Assembly (NCBI GenBank): GCA_017536685.1
Contig: JAFXGW010000038.1
Coordinates: 1-61,582 of the forward strand
DNA length: 61,582 bases
Origin: Clostridia bacterium
GTDB taxonomy: Bacteria; Bacillota; Clostridia; TANB77; CAG-508
Direction of reading: 5' to 3'
Shown here: piece after piece, positions 36,636-45,694 of the stretch
Layout of the letters: every line of letters begins with the position of its first letter
How positions within the stretch are numbered: the stretch's first letter is position 1
Notes under the pieces: model-generated
Told to the model about the DNA's origin: nothing
The model's database searches: none
The model's input: the letters and a program-made list of their open reading frames with translations, nothing else
Program-made: the position numbers and the translations under genes

Positions 36636-39020
36636 TTATTTATTTAATTCATTATTGCAAATATCAATTTTTTCTTTTATTTTTTTTAACCATTCATCAC
36701 TATTTACATAGTAGTTTTTAACAATATCATATAAATCCTCATATCCGTTTTTGGCTTTATCATATTTATTGTTTAATATATATGCTTCTAGTAATGGTTC
36801 TAAAGATCGTAATGTACTAGAATTATATTTATTAGCATAATTCAAACGTATATTGTATGATTTTCCTAACATTTCTTCAGCATCGTCATATTTACCTAGT
36901 TTAATATAAATTAAACCTATTATTCTATATACAGATGAAACATCTGCATTCTCTTCTTTATATAAATCAAATAATGTTTCATAAGCTTTGTTTGCATGTT
37001 CTAATGCTTTTTCATATTCTTCATTTTGGAAATATAACTTAGCAAATGTAATATAAAGACCACCCCAATGAAAGCCACTTGTTTCCTCAGTATTAGAATA
37101 TATAGTATTAGCTTTTTCAGCATAAACTTTAGCTTTATCAAGTTCCTTAATCATAATATATCTTTCAGCAAGCTCTCTATATTCATATCCTAAATTTAAT
37201 GGATATTTGTCAGTTGTTTCTAATAACTCAATTGCTTTTTGTATATATTCACAATTTAAAATTGGATTATTTTCTATAACTAAATATGTATATCCTATAG
37301 CAGCATAAATTTTACATAATTCCAGTAAATAGTTATCTATATCACTTTCGTAATAATCTTTAAGTTTAAATAAAATTTCCTTAGTTTCTTCAATCTTATT
37401 AAAATCCCTAAAAGAATCTGAAATTGCTTTAAAATCAAGACCAAATCGTATATCAAAATCTTTAAATTTATTATACAAATTATAAGCTACATTAAAAAGC
37501 TTTTCTTTTTCTTCAATAAGCAAATTCCAGTTATATTTAGAAGCTACATTGTGAATTAAAGTACTTGCTTCTTCTAAAGTTATAGGAATCTCTTTTTCTA
37601 CCAATCCACTGATTAATGGATGTAGAGAAATTTTATCTGCTGAAAAATCATGCAATATAAAACTTCTCTTTATTAACCTATTAATCGTCATCCCATTTTC
37701 TATTTCACATAGTTCCATAAAGTAATCAAAGTCCATACCTGAAATTGGAAATAATGTCAAGAGTTTTAAGATATTTTTTTCTTCGTCTGTTAAATCGGAT
37801 ACTTTAAATAGAACTGATAAACATTGATATACAGAATCATAATTTTGCATATTATGAGTAACTTCAACTTGAAATCCATTATTAATTCCATGATTTTTTA
37901 ATTCTTCATACATTTTATTAGGTTTAGTTCTCATTTCTTGCATAACAGAAGCAATTAATTGAACAGTTAAAGTATGTCTTCCTATTAATTCTATAATATT
38001 TTTAACTGTTGGAATATCTTCATCATTTAATTTAATTTGATATGTTTCTTTAAATAAATTCAATAAATCTTCCATATCTGTCATTGGTTTTATTTCTAAA
38101 ATTGGTAATTTATATTGTTTAAAGTCATTTCTTGTTGTGAAAATTAAATGGTAATTTCCTTTCAAAATATCTTTTAAATTTGCATCATCTGTTACATCAA
38201 AATTATCAATTACAATTAATGTTTTCTCGTCTGTTAATTGATAAATTTTTCCCATTTTTCTTTTAAAGTAAACTTCATTTTCTTCTTGTTTTCCGTTTTC
38301 ATCTAATTTTCTAGCAAAATTTGTTATTTTGAAATACTCTTCCTTAGTAACTGTTTCTATAATAGTATTTTCATATACAGCAAAAATAATTGTTTTATAC
38401 TCATCTTTATGCTCATTTATATATCTTTTTACAAGCTCACTTTTCCCTATTCCACCCATTCCTTTAACAAATACTTTTCCATATTTTGATAAATTTTCTT
38501 CTAATTCTATAAGTTCATTTTTTCTTCCTACAAAATTTCCTACTGACAAAGAATAATTACTTTTTAAATAACTATCTTCTTGAGTTTCAAAATTAGAATC
38601 AACATTTTTATTTAGTATATAAGCAATTCTTGATACAAGTTCATTTATTCTTTTTTCCATTGGTGGATTTATAGCATCTACCCAATGTATTCTTCCTAAA
38701 TAATATTTAGCATCTGGACTAATTTCTTCTTCTGAAATGTGAAAAGGAATTATTGCTATTTCTTCTCCTTTTCTAACTCTTTCAACAGCTAAATTTATTT
38801 CATTTAGAACATCTTCCGAATATGAAGCTTCCTTGTTTAAAATTAAAAGAAATATTTTGCATTTCCCAATTGCATCTACAATACTTTTAGCATAGCTTCC
38901 AGCAATATTTCTTGGAGCATACCAACATTTTATCTTTTTACTTTCTAAAGCATTACAAACAGCTTCTGTTATATGTGTAGATGATTTTGTATGATAACTT
39001 ATAAATACATCAAATTCCAT
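36636..39020 (-). CDS. TIR-NB-ARC-TPR STAND protein
   Basis: 794 aa. Residues 1-140 are a TIR domain (FDVFISYHTKSS; APRNIAGSY; the helix SEDVLNEINLA carries a Glu in the position of the NADase catalytic residue). Residues about 165-400 are an NB-ARC-type STAND ATPase: VGRKNEL, Walker A GMGGIGKSE, Walker B LIVIDNFD, sensor LIFTTRN. A winged-helix-like segment follows. The C-terminal ~230 residues are tetratricopeptide repeats (YEKALEHANKAYETL, KYDDAEEMLGKSY). Such NLR-like proteins sense phage or stress through the repeats and activate TIR NAD cleavage. Last gene of a four-gene run; 10 nt after the TIR-NACHT gene. Confidence 0.85.
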   Translation of the reverse strand: MEFDVFISYHTKSSTHITEAVCNALESKKIKCWYAPRNIAGSYAKSIVDAIGKCKIFLLILNKEASYSEDVLNEINLAVERVRKGEEIAIIPFHISEEEISPDAKYYLGRIHWVDAINPPMEKRINELVSRIAYILNKNVDSNFETQEDSYLKSNYSLSVGNFVGRKNELIELEENLSKYGKVFVKGMGGIGKSELVKRYINEHKDEYKTIIFAVYENTIIETVTKEEYFKITNFARKLDENGKQEENEVYFKRKMGKIYQLTDEKTLIVIDNFDVTDDANLKDILKGNYHLIFTTRNDFKQYKLPILEIKPMTDMEDLLNLFKETYQIKLNDEDIPTVKNIIELIGRHTLTVQLIASVMQEMRTKPNKMYEELKNHGINNGFQVEVTHNMQNYDSVYQCLSVLFKVSDLTDEEKNILKLLTLFPISGMDFDYFMELCEIENGMTINRLIKRSFILHDFSADKISLHPLISGLVEKEIPITLEEASTLIHNVASKYNWNLLIEEKEKLFNVAYNLYNKFKDFDIRFGLDFKAISDSFRDFNKIEETKEILFKLKDYYESDIDNYLLELCKIYAAIGYTYLVIENNPILNCEYIQKAIELLETTDKYPLNLGYEYRELAERYIMIKELDKAKVYAEKANTIYSNTEETSGFHWGGLYITFAKLYFQNEEYEKALEHANKAYETLFDLYKEENADVSSVYRIIGLIYIKLGKYDDAEEMLGKSYNIRLNYANKYNSSTLRSLEPLLEAYILNNKYDKAKNGYEDLYDIVKNYYVNSDEWLKKIKEKIDICNNELNK

Positions 39021-39030
39021 TTTTTCTCCT

Positions 39031-42000
39031 TTATTTTAGATACCAACATCTTCTTTTTATCTTTTTAGTCCATAATAAATAATTATCTATCTTTTTATTG
39101 TTTTTTATATTTTCTATTTGATTTATAATAATTTCTAAATCTCTTTTATCTTCTGCAATTCCTCTTTCTCTTACTAAATCTTCAAATAATTCTCTAGATT
39201 TTTTTAAATTTTCTAATGAATTATTTTTATCATTATAACTATAAATGTATCCCAACATTCCATAACTTACAGCTAAATCACGTTTATCTTCTGCTGTTCC
39301 CCTTTGAAGATTTAATTTTTCAATTAATCCGTGTGATTTATATTGAAGTTGTAGCGCTTCTTCTATTTCATTATTATTAATAGCATGTTCTGTTTGTAAT
39401 AGATTGCAAAAAGCTAAATCTCTTAAATATTCTGGCTTATTAAATTCATCTATCAATTCACCAAAATATTTGTTTGCATTTCCAAAAAATTCTTTAGAAA
39501 TTTCTGTTTTTTCAGCCTTAGTGCATAGATATGCTAATCTTTCATAACTAATTGCCAAATCTCTTTTGGTAATAGCATTATTTTCACTATATAACTCTTC
39601 AAATATTTCGTGTGCTTTTTTGAAAAATTCATCAACTTTCTTTTTATCTTTTTCCCAATGTAATAATCCAAATTGAACATAATTTACAGCTAAATCTCTT
39701 TTATACTTTGCGTTACAATCATTTTTAATTATTCCCTCTATTAGTAAATTAGAGTACAATAAATTTTCATTAGCTTTTTCGTAATTATTTTCTTTTTTAT
39801 AAAAATCTGCTAGTTGAGAATAACTAATTGCAAACAACCTTTGGTCTTCTGATAATTTAGTTTTTTCATACACTTCTTTTATTGTCAAATTAGCTTGTTC
39901 ATAATTTTCTTCTGCTTCGTTTATATTCCCAACTGCATTTAAAATATCTCCAATTTGGTTATAACTAACATATAATTCTCTAATATTTTCTGGTGTTGCA
40001 TTTTCTTTTATGATCTCTTCTTTTATTTTTAGAGCATCATAATAAAATTCAATAGCTTCTTGCATATTGCCTTGTTTTCTCATTAAATTGCCATAATAAT
40101 TTAAAGCCTGAGCTAATTTCTTTTTATTATTTTCTGTAGATTTATATTTTTCTAAATATTTAAAATTTTCAATTAATTCACTATAGCATTCTTTTGCTTC
40201 TTTTATTTTTCCAAGTTCAGTATATTCATCTGCAAGTTTGATAATCTTATAAAATAATTTATCATTTTTAATAACATTTTCGTATTGTTCTATTTTTCCT
40301 GTTAGCTTTAATAATTTACCTATATTTAATATTTCAAATCTACTCAGTAAATCGATATCTTTTAAAAATATATCATAATATTTATCCGCCATATGTTCTT
40401 TTGCTGCCAATTTACTTGTTCTAAATTTTCCAGCTTCAGAACTGTCTAACCAATCAGCAAAATATTTATGTGAGATTTCTATTGTTTTTTCTTTAAAAAC
40501 GTTCTCATCAATTCTAAATAAAACCTCAATTTTTCTTAAAAAATCATTTACTTGATTTACATCGAATTCAAAAATTTTTCTTAATTCACCAATTGGAATT
40601 GGTATTTCTGATGAAATTAACATCCCCAATGGTAATCTAAATCTGTCTATATATTCTTGATAATTTTCAAAAAACCATCCAAACCAAGAAGAGAAAATCC
40701 CATTCAAACCTTCAGGAAAGTTTTCTATTTTACCCATCAATATTTTTTCTTGCATAATTGCCTCTACAAGCATGTTCGCATATAAAAATATTCCATTGCT
40801 TTTTTCACTAAGTTTTTTTATTTCAACATTGTAATTTTCAATATTATTATACTTTTCTGATAATTTAATTTTTAAAAAATCTTCTACATCACGAATATTA
40901 TTATTATCATTCGAAACAATTTCAATAACTTTAGCATTTGAAAGCATAGCTGTTACTGCAGAAACTTTTCTAGAAGTAACTAAAATCTTTAACCACGCTG
41001 GAAATCTTGATGCATATTTTGATAAAGTTTCAGCTAAAGCATTGTGTTCTACAGTTCCTGTTTCATCTAATCCATCAATTACAATGCACATCGTTTCTCT
41101 TCCACCATCTATCATAGCTTCAGAAAGTGGTTTTAACAGCAAAAATTCAAATAATTCATTTTCATTTAACTTTGAAATTACTTCTTTATCTAATAAAATA
41201 TTAGATAATATCTCCCTATAAGTTGGAATTCTACATGCTAGTAAATATGCTAATGTTTGAATAATTATTTTTGGATTATTATAAAATGAATTTCTATAAT
41301 CACAAAAAATTCCTGCTGCTACACGTGAATTATAATGTATGTAATGCGCTGAAAATGCACTTTTTCCTACTCCTGGATCTCCGTATAATACACAAAATTT
41401 CGAATCATTTCTTTCATTTAGCCATTTTTCAATTTCCTCTGTTAGCCACTTTCTTCCAACAAACCTTTTATTAAGCAATTCTTTTTGTTTTGAAGTGTCA
41501 TAATATACATCTAATATTTGGCTGATTAAATCTATTTGCCCAGAAAATTTCTTATTTTCTTCACTTTCTAATATTGAAAACAATTCTTGCATTTTGATTT
41601 CAAACCATTTATGAAATTCTATTTCATCTTCATTAAATCTTTCTTTCCAATCATGCATATCCAACCATTGTATATGACAAATTGATGCTGGTGGCATAAC
41701 TTTATTTTCAGAATCAAGCAGTATTGTATTTATATTGCATCCTTTTATTCCAACTGCAATGCTCAATTCGTCTAAACAAACACCTTTCTCACGCATTGAA
41801 TGTTCTGATAAACACGCAACTACTCCATTACTATTTAAAATTCCTTCTGTAATTTTTTGTCTCCAATTATCACCTGATTTTATCTTTTCTTCATCAAACC
41901 AAACACTATGTCCTCTATGTTTTAAAGCATCACATATCATTTTGCATATTTTGTTTTCTGGATGTCCATAACTTATAAAAATATTGAGCTTTTCATTTTC

Positions 42001-42117
42001 ATTATTATTCGAAGAATCGAATCTAGTTAGGCAATCTCCGCAAATAAATTTATTGTCTTTATTTTTAAATACGTCAGTTGATTTACAATTAGGGCATATT
42101 TCATTACAATCAATCAT
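39031..42117 (-). CDS. Zinc-ribbon-TIR-NACHT-TPR STAND protein
   Basis: 1028 aa. Residues 8-32 form a zinc ribbon (CPNCKS, CGDC). A TIR domain follows (about 44-185: LNIFISYGHPENK; VWFDEEKIKSGDNWRQ; the GVCLDELSIA helix keeps the catalytic-position Glu). Residues about 218-480 form a NACHT/AAA STAND module: FVGRKWL, Walker A YGDPGVGKSA, Walker B VIDGLDETG, sensor LVTSRK. From about 640 the chain consists of TPR-type repeats (YNQIGDILNAVGNINEAEENYEQA pattern, repeated about seven times). It probably senses a ligand through the repeats, oligomerises and turns on the TIR. Paired in an operon with a second TIR-STAND protein of different ATPase type. Confidence 0.85.
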   Translation of the reverse strand: MIDCNEICPNCKSTDVFKNKDNKFICGDCLTRFDSSNNNENEKLNIFISYGHPENKICKMICDALKHRGHSVWFDEEKIKSGDNWRQKITEGILNSNGVVACLSEHSMREKGVCLDELSIAVGIKGCNINTILLDSENKVMPPASICHIQWLDMHDWKERFNEDEIEFHKWFEIKMQELFSILESEENKKFSGQIDLISQILDVYYDTSKQKELLNKRFVGRKWLTEEIEKWLNERNDSKFCVLYGDPGVGKSAFSAHYIHYNSRVAAGIFCDYRNSFYNNPKIIIQTLAYLLACRIPTYREILSNILLDKEVISKLNENELFEFLLLKPLSEAMIDGGRETMCIVIDGLDETGTVEHNALAETLSKYASRFPAWLKILVTSRKVSAVTAMLSNAKVIEIVSNDNNNIRDVEDFLKIKLSEKYNNIENYNVEIKKLSEKSNGIFLYANMLVEAIMQEKILMGKIENFPEGLNGIFSSWFGWFFENYQEYIDRFRLPLGMLISSEIPIPIGELRKIFEFDVNQVNDFLRKIEVLFRIDENVFKEKTIEISHKYFADWLDSSEAGKFRTSKLAAKEHMADKYYDIFLKDIDLLSRFEILNIGKLLKLTGKIEQYENVIKNDKLFYKIIKLADEYTELGKIKEAKECYSELIENFKYLEKYKSTENNKKKLAQALNYYGNLMRKQGNMQEAIEFYYDALKIKEEIIKENATPENIRELYVSYNQIGDILNAVGNINEAEENYEQANLTIKEVYEKTKLSEDQRLFAISYSQLADFYKKENNYEKANENLLYSNLLIEGIIKNDCNAKYKRDLAVNYVQFGLLHWEKDKKKVDEFFKKAHEIFEELYSENNAITKRDLAISYERLAYLCTKAEKTEISKEFFGNANKYFGELIDEFNKPEYLRDLAFCNLLQTEHAINNNEIEEALQLQYKSHGLIEKLNLQRGTAEDKRDLAVSYGMLGYIYSYNDKNNSLENLKKSRELFEDLVRERGIAEDKRDLEIIINQIENIKNNKKIDNYLLWTKKIKRRCWYLK

Positions 42118-42133
42118 TAATGTTCTCCAAATT

Positions 42134-43975
42134 TTATTTATAAATCTCTTTATTCAAAATTTTTTCTATATTGCTAATAATATTTATATCTGCACTTTTA
42201 AAATCTTTTTGCAAATAATTTTCTACTTCTTCTAATTTTTCGTATTCTACAATTGCTGGATGTAATTTTGCTAAAAAGTGTTTTGTATTTTGAGTAAAAT
42301 CCTTGTATTTTAAAACTTCCTCTTTGGCTATATTTTTAAATCCATCTGTTCTTACATAAGCATTCCATCTATCATGTTCGTTTTTTGCTAATTCATTTAA
42401 AATTTTATCGTCTTTAATTTGATTAAATTGTTTCAAAACTTCAGATATATTATTCTCCAAATCATTTTCAAGATTTCCAGAATATTTATCTTTTAATATA
42501 GAATATAATTTATATTTAATATGAACTCCAACAGCTCTAGAAGATTTTTTATTATATTCTAATTTATAAAAATCTTCTAAATTTTTATTTATATCTTCTG
42601 GATTATAAACGCCATGAACTTGCATTGCTAATTGTTCTATTTCAGAATTTACAATTGATTTTGTATTATACATTTCATCAATACTTCCAAAAGAATTTAA
42701 ATTATAAGAATTTATAATTGAATCATGTTTTAACGAATCTATTTGTGCTTTTTTATCATTTTTCTCTATCCATAAATTTATACTAGGCATTCTTGAGTAT
42801 GTATTATTATCTTGTTGTAAGAAATATCTTCTTAATAATATAGCAACATCAATATTTTTTGTTTCAGAATCTAATGCAACCATTACATAATTAATATTTT
42901 GATTCTTTAATTTATCTAATTCCATTATTGCTTTTTCTGAATAAATATCTGCTTCTATAAAATTATAATTATATTCGTTTACTAATTCCGGACATTTTAT
43001 ATTCAACGCATCTTTAATTTTATTAGCATTTATATCTATAATATTTATGTTTAATTTATGATTAATTACTTGTCCACACCAAGTAATTCCTTTTAGAAAT
43101 TCTGTTCCTAATTTGCCACACCCTACTATTAAAATTGATATTTGATTGTTTATAGAATTTTTATAGAGAGGCTCATCATAAATATGTTGATATATTGCTC
43201 TATCCTTTTCATTTATTAGTTCTAATTTAATATTATTTTTTGAGGCAGAATCTAAAATAATTCTAGCTTCTTCCGAATTGTTTAATACATATACTTTTCT
43301 AATTCTTTTTTTCTTATTATTTCCTTGTTTTAATAGTTTTAAAGCGTTATTTAAATTTTCCTCTTCATATTCTGAAAATAAATAATAAGTTACTATTCTA
43401 TTTTTAAAATTTAAATCTGTAATTTGTTGGTTTAAAATAATTGCTTTTAATTGTGAAATTTCTTTCTTGAATTTTTCTTTATTTTCTTTATCATCAACAA
43501 AAAGTATTTGCATTTTCTTTTTATTATATTGTTTTCGAGCTATTGTTAATGTTTTTTCATTGATTTCCGAAAAAATTAATATTTCTTTAAATCTTGATAG
43601 CATTAATCTTATTTTAGATAAATTATTTCCTAAAAATGTAAGTATCGCAGTAGCTGTTATTAAAGGTTCTAATAAAAATAGTATATAAATTGCAACTACA
43701 TATACTGTATTTACAATATTATTTAATTCAATCATATTTATTAATTCGAAATCTTGTCCTAAAAATATTACTTGTAATGAATATAAAATTGAAAACACTA
43801 TTTGTGAAATTAAATTATATTCCTTATACAAAGGTAAAATTAAAATTATAAGAGCTATTGTAAAGCCAGTTAGTAAAATAAGCAATTTACTTCTAATATA
43901 TTTCTTGTTTCTAGAAAAAACTATAGTAATTAATGCAACTATTGTTGCCAAGATCAAATAATCTAATAAATTCAT
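42134..43975 (-). CDS. Membrane protein with RCK-like Rossmann domains and RyR-type C-terminus
   Basis: 613 aa. Four hydrophobic segments lie within about residues 3-115. A first RCK/TrkA-N-like region follows (about 150-270) and a second with the nucleotide-binding GCGKLGTEF motif (about 283) and IIDINANK. The C-terminal region (about 520-590: NEHDRWNAYVRTDGF; KHFLAKLHPAIVEYEKL) has the E/N-H-x-x-W and HP-x-x-x-(P/E)Y-x-x-L pattern of the RyR (ryanodine receptor) domain, as in the small neighbour gene. The layout is like a ligand-gated channel or transport regulator; the pore function is inference. 3 nt after the free RyR gene, 17 nt before the TIR-NACHT gene. Confidence 0.75.
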   Translation of the reverse strand: MNLLDYLILATIVALITIVFSRNKKYIRSKLLILLTGFTIALIILILPLYKEYNLISQIVFSILYSLQVIFLGQDFELINMIELNNIVNTVYVVAIYILFLLEPLITATAILTFLGNNLSKIRLMLSRFKEILIFSEINEKTLTIARKQYNKKKMQILFVDDKENKEKFKKEISQLKAIILNQQITDLNFKNRIVTYYLFSEYEEENLNNALKLLKQGNNKKKRIRKVYVLNNSEEARIILDSASKNNIKLELINEKDRAIYQHIYDEPLYKNSINNQISILIVGCGKLGTEFLKGITWCGQVINHKLNINIIDINANKIKDALNIKCPELVNEYNYNFIEADIYSEKAIMELDKLKNQNINYVMVALDSETKNIDVAILLRRYFLQQDNNTYSRMPSINLWIEKNDKKAQIDSLKHDSIINSYNLNSFGSIDEMYNTKSIVNSEIEQLAMQVHGVYNPEDINKNLEDFYKLEYNKKSSRAVGVHIKYKLYSILKDKYSGNLENDLENNISEVLKQFNQIKDDKILNELAKNEHDRWNAYVRTDGFKNIAKEEVLKYKDFTQNTKHFLAKLHPAIVEYEKLEEVENYLQKDFKSADINIISNIEKILNKEIYK

Positions 43976-43977
43976 AA

Positions 43978-44262
43978 TTATTCTCCTTTTTCGATTTTAT
44001 AACCTAACTTAATAATTAATTTTAAAGTTTTTTCTGAAGTTCTCCTATCATATTCTTTTTCTTCTTCTGACAATTTTTCATATGGAACAAGTCCTGGATG
44101 CGTTTTCAAGATGTCATCTCTTTTTTCTCCATATTTCCATCCCTCATCAATTCTTCCTTTTGCCCAAACTTCATGCGTGTTTTTCGCAAGAATTTCTGAA
44201 AGTTCTCTGATATCATTATTTAAATTTATTTCATCAGTATTAATCGGTAATGGATTATACAT
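43978..44262 (-). CDS. Stand-alone RyR-domain protein
   Basis: 94 aa. Residues about 25-78 are a textbook prokaryotic RyR domain: NTHEVWAKGRIDEGWKYGEKRDD, then KTHPGLVPYEKLSEEEKEYDR and a final helix. No other domain. RyR domains in bacteria occur beside TIR, SLOG and other nucleotide-signal genes and are thought to bind nucleotide-like ligands. First gene of the run leading to the RCK-RyR and TIR-STAND genes. GGAGG site before the ATG. Confidence 0.85.
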   Translation of the reverse strand: MYNPLPINTDEINLNNDIRELSEILAKNTHEVWAKGRIDEGWKYGEKRDDILKTHPGLVPYEKLSEEEKEYDRRTSEKTLKLIIKLGYKIEKGE

Positions 44263-44419
44263 ATATTCCTCCTAATCAATTATATATTCTTTTATATAAC
44301 AACTAAATTCTTATATATAGCATAAATTTCAGCATATTTATTAATATATTTATATCATTTTTTCTTTTAAAAAACAAGCTCATCACTACAAATGCTATAT
44401 CTATTTGCCCCGTCTTTTG

Positions 44420-44562
44420 CTGATACTGTAACAAGCAAAGCTTTAACAGTATCAGTATGCGTTAGCTGTTCGTGTGCCAAATTTTATTACATTAAATTTG
44501 TGTACAACAGTCATACGAAGCATTTTATTTAATAAGAAAGGAGAACTTTCCTATTAAATAAA
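44420..44562. repeat. Two large hairpins in the intergenic region beside the foreign sortase gene
   Basis: CTGATACTGT/ACAGTATCAG (about 44420-44455) is a perfect inverted repeat. TTTATTTAATA-GAAAG/CTTTC-TATTAAATAAA (about 44524-44562) is a near-perfect one. They lie in a stretch slightly richer in G and C than the flanks. The rest of the 44263-44608 gap holds nothing else recognised beyond the next terminator. Role unknown; remnants of a transferred segment are possible. Confidence 0.45.
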
Positions 44563-44599
44563 AAAATAAGCTAACCCTCAAATCAGGGATTAGCTTATT
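44558..44599 (-). terminator. Terminator after the zinc-ribbon sortase gene
   Basis: AATAAGCTAA and TTAGCTTATT pair, with CCCT/AGGG extending the stem (one bulge), followed by TTTTTTT on the minus strand. Confidence 0.75.
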
Positions 44600-44608
44600 G
44601 TAAGAATT

Positions 44609-45457
44609 TCAGTAAATTTTTTTAGCTAATACTATCCATCTCCCATTTCTGTTATTTCCATAGCAAGTATACATATGAAGTGTTTTACAATCATAGGTAT
44701 TCCATATACTTATACCTGTTGTTTGCCCTATAATATCACTTTTGGCAGAATTTTGTAGTCCATATTCACTAATGATAACTTCATAGATTTCAATAGTTCC
44801 ATTAATATACAAATATATATGTTCCCCAATTTTTGTTTGATACAATATCCCTAGCGTACCATAATTATGTCCTAATACAAATGGATTATTCGAACCAAGC
44901 TTACTATTTTCTGTATAAACAATGTTGTACCTATCAACAGCACTTTGAGTAAAAGAACTTATTGTAAATTGTTTTTTTATATCTGTACCACAAATGTAGA
45001 TAGAATTATTTTCAAGTTCAGGAATAGTATATTTTTCTGATATCTTAGCGTCACAAAGATTACACCGTTTATATCGTCTTCCTTCTTCAAATGGTGTTGC
45101 ATATTTCTCATATATCCATTTTTCATCTTCTGTTATTTTATGCTCACAAAAATATTCTCGAGTTTCTTCTTTCGAACACTTTTTACAAATCCGAACTTCC
45201 AATCCTGTTTTAAATTCACTAGGTTTTATCTTTATCTCATAATCACCAAAAAAGTGAGAAGCTTTTTCTAAAACATCGCTCGAAAGCACAGTTTTACATT
45301 TCTTACATATTGTATCTATTTGTCCTTCCTCAAAACATGTGGCTACTTTAACAACTTTAGTATAATTTTCTTTATGTGGGCAATAGTAGATAGCACATAT
45401 GGCAACAAGTAATACTGCCAAAAGCATTCCTATATACCGTTCATTCTTACGTTTCAT
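44609..45457 (-). CDS. Sortase-fold protein with N-terminal zinc-ribbon repeats, compositionally foreign
   Basis: 282 aa. An N-terminal membrane segment (about 10-25) is followed by three Cys-x2-Cys modules (CKKCK near 51, CKKCS near 92, CNLCD near 133), each of a FEEG(x)nCxxC pattern. The C-terminal ~130 residues are sortase-like: His in VLGHNYG, Cys in HMYTCYG, Arg in NGRWIV. It uses three in-frame CGG codons (45437-45439, 45191-45193, 45065-45067) as ordinary codons, plus CGA, unlike the native genes. If CGG shifted the frame in this host the product would end after six residues. Probably transferred from a related Clostridia. Substrate unknown. Confidence 0.7.
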   Translation of the reverse strand: MKRKNERYIGMLLAVLLVAICAIYYCPHKENYTKVVKVATCFEEGQIDTICKKCKTVLSSDVLEKASHFFGDYEIKIKPSEFKTGLEVRICKKCSKEETREYFCEHKITEDEKWIYEKYATPFEEGRRYKRCNLCDAKISEKYTIPELENNSIYICGTDIKKQFTISSFTQSAVDRYNIVYTENSKLGSNNPFVLGHNYGTLGILYQTKIGEHIYLYINGTIEIYEVIISEYGLQNSAKSDIIGQTTGISIWNTYDCKTLHMYTCYGNNRNGRWIVLAKKIY

Positions 45458-45591
45458 TTTATCATTCTCCTTTACTTTAATTAAATTAAAAGTTATGATT
45501 TTCTATTAATATTCTCCTTATTTTTATAGTATGCTAATTTTTACCAAAAATTACTTGTCAAATTATTTTGTGTTTTAATTTAATTAAAATT

Positions 45592-45624
45592 GAAAAAACG
45601 GGATGTAATCAAAATACATTCCCG
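45592..45624 (-). terminator. Terminator after the LRR gene
   Basis: CGGGAATGTA and TACATCCCG pair (one bulge) around TTTTGAT and are followed by TTTTTT on the minus strand. Confidence 0.7.
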
Positions 45625-45694
45625 CCCTTTATATTCTATTTAATTTTATCATATTGCAAATTTTATTTAATACTACTATTTATAAGTCTCTCAT

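Noticed and set aside
44263..44420. Promoter of the RyR-TIR operon at TATAAT (44279-44284)
   Set aside because: The -35 region at the right distance (TTTAGT) is too weak to call.
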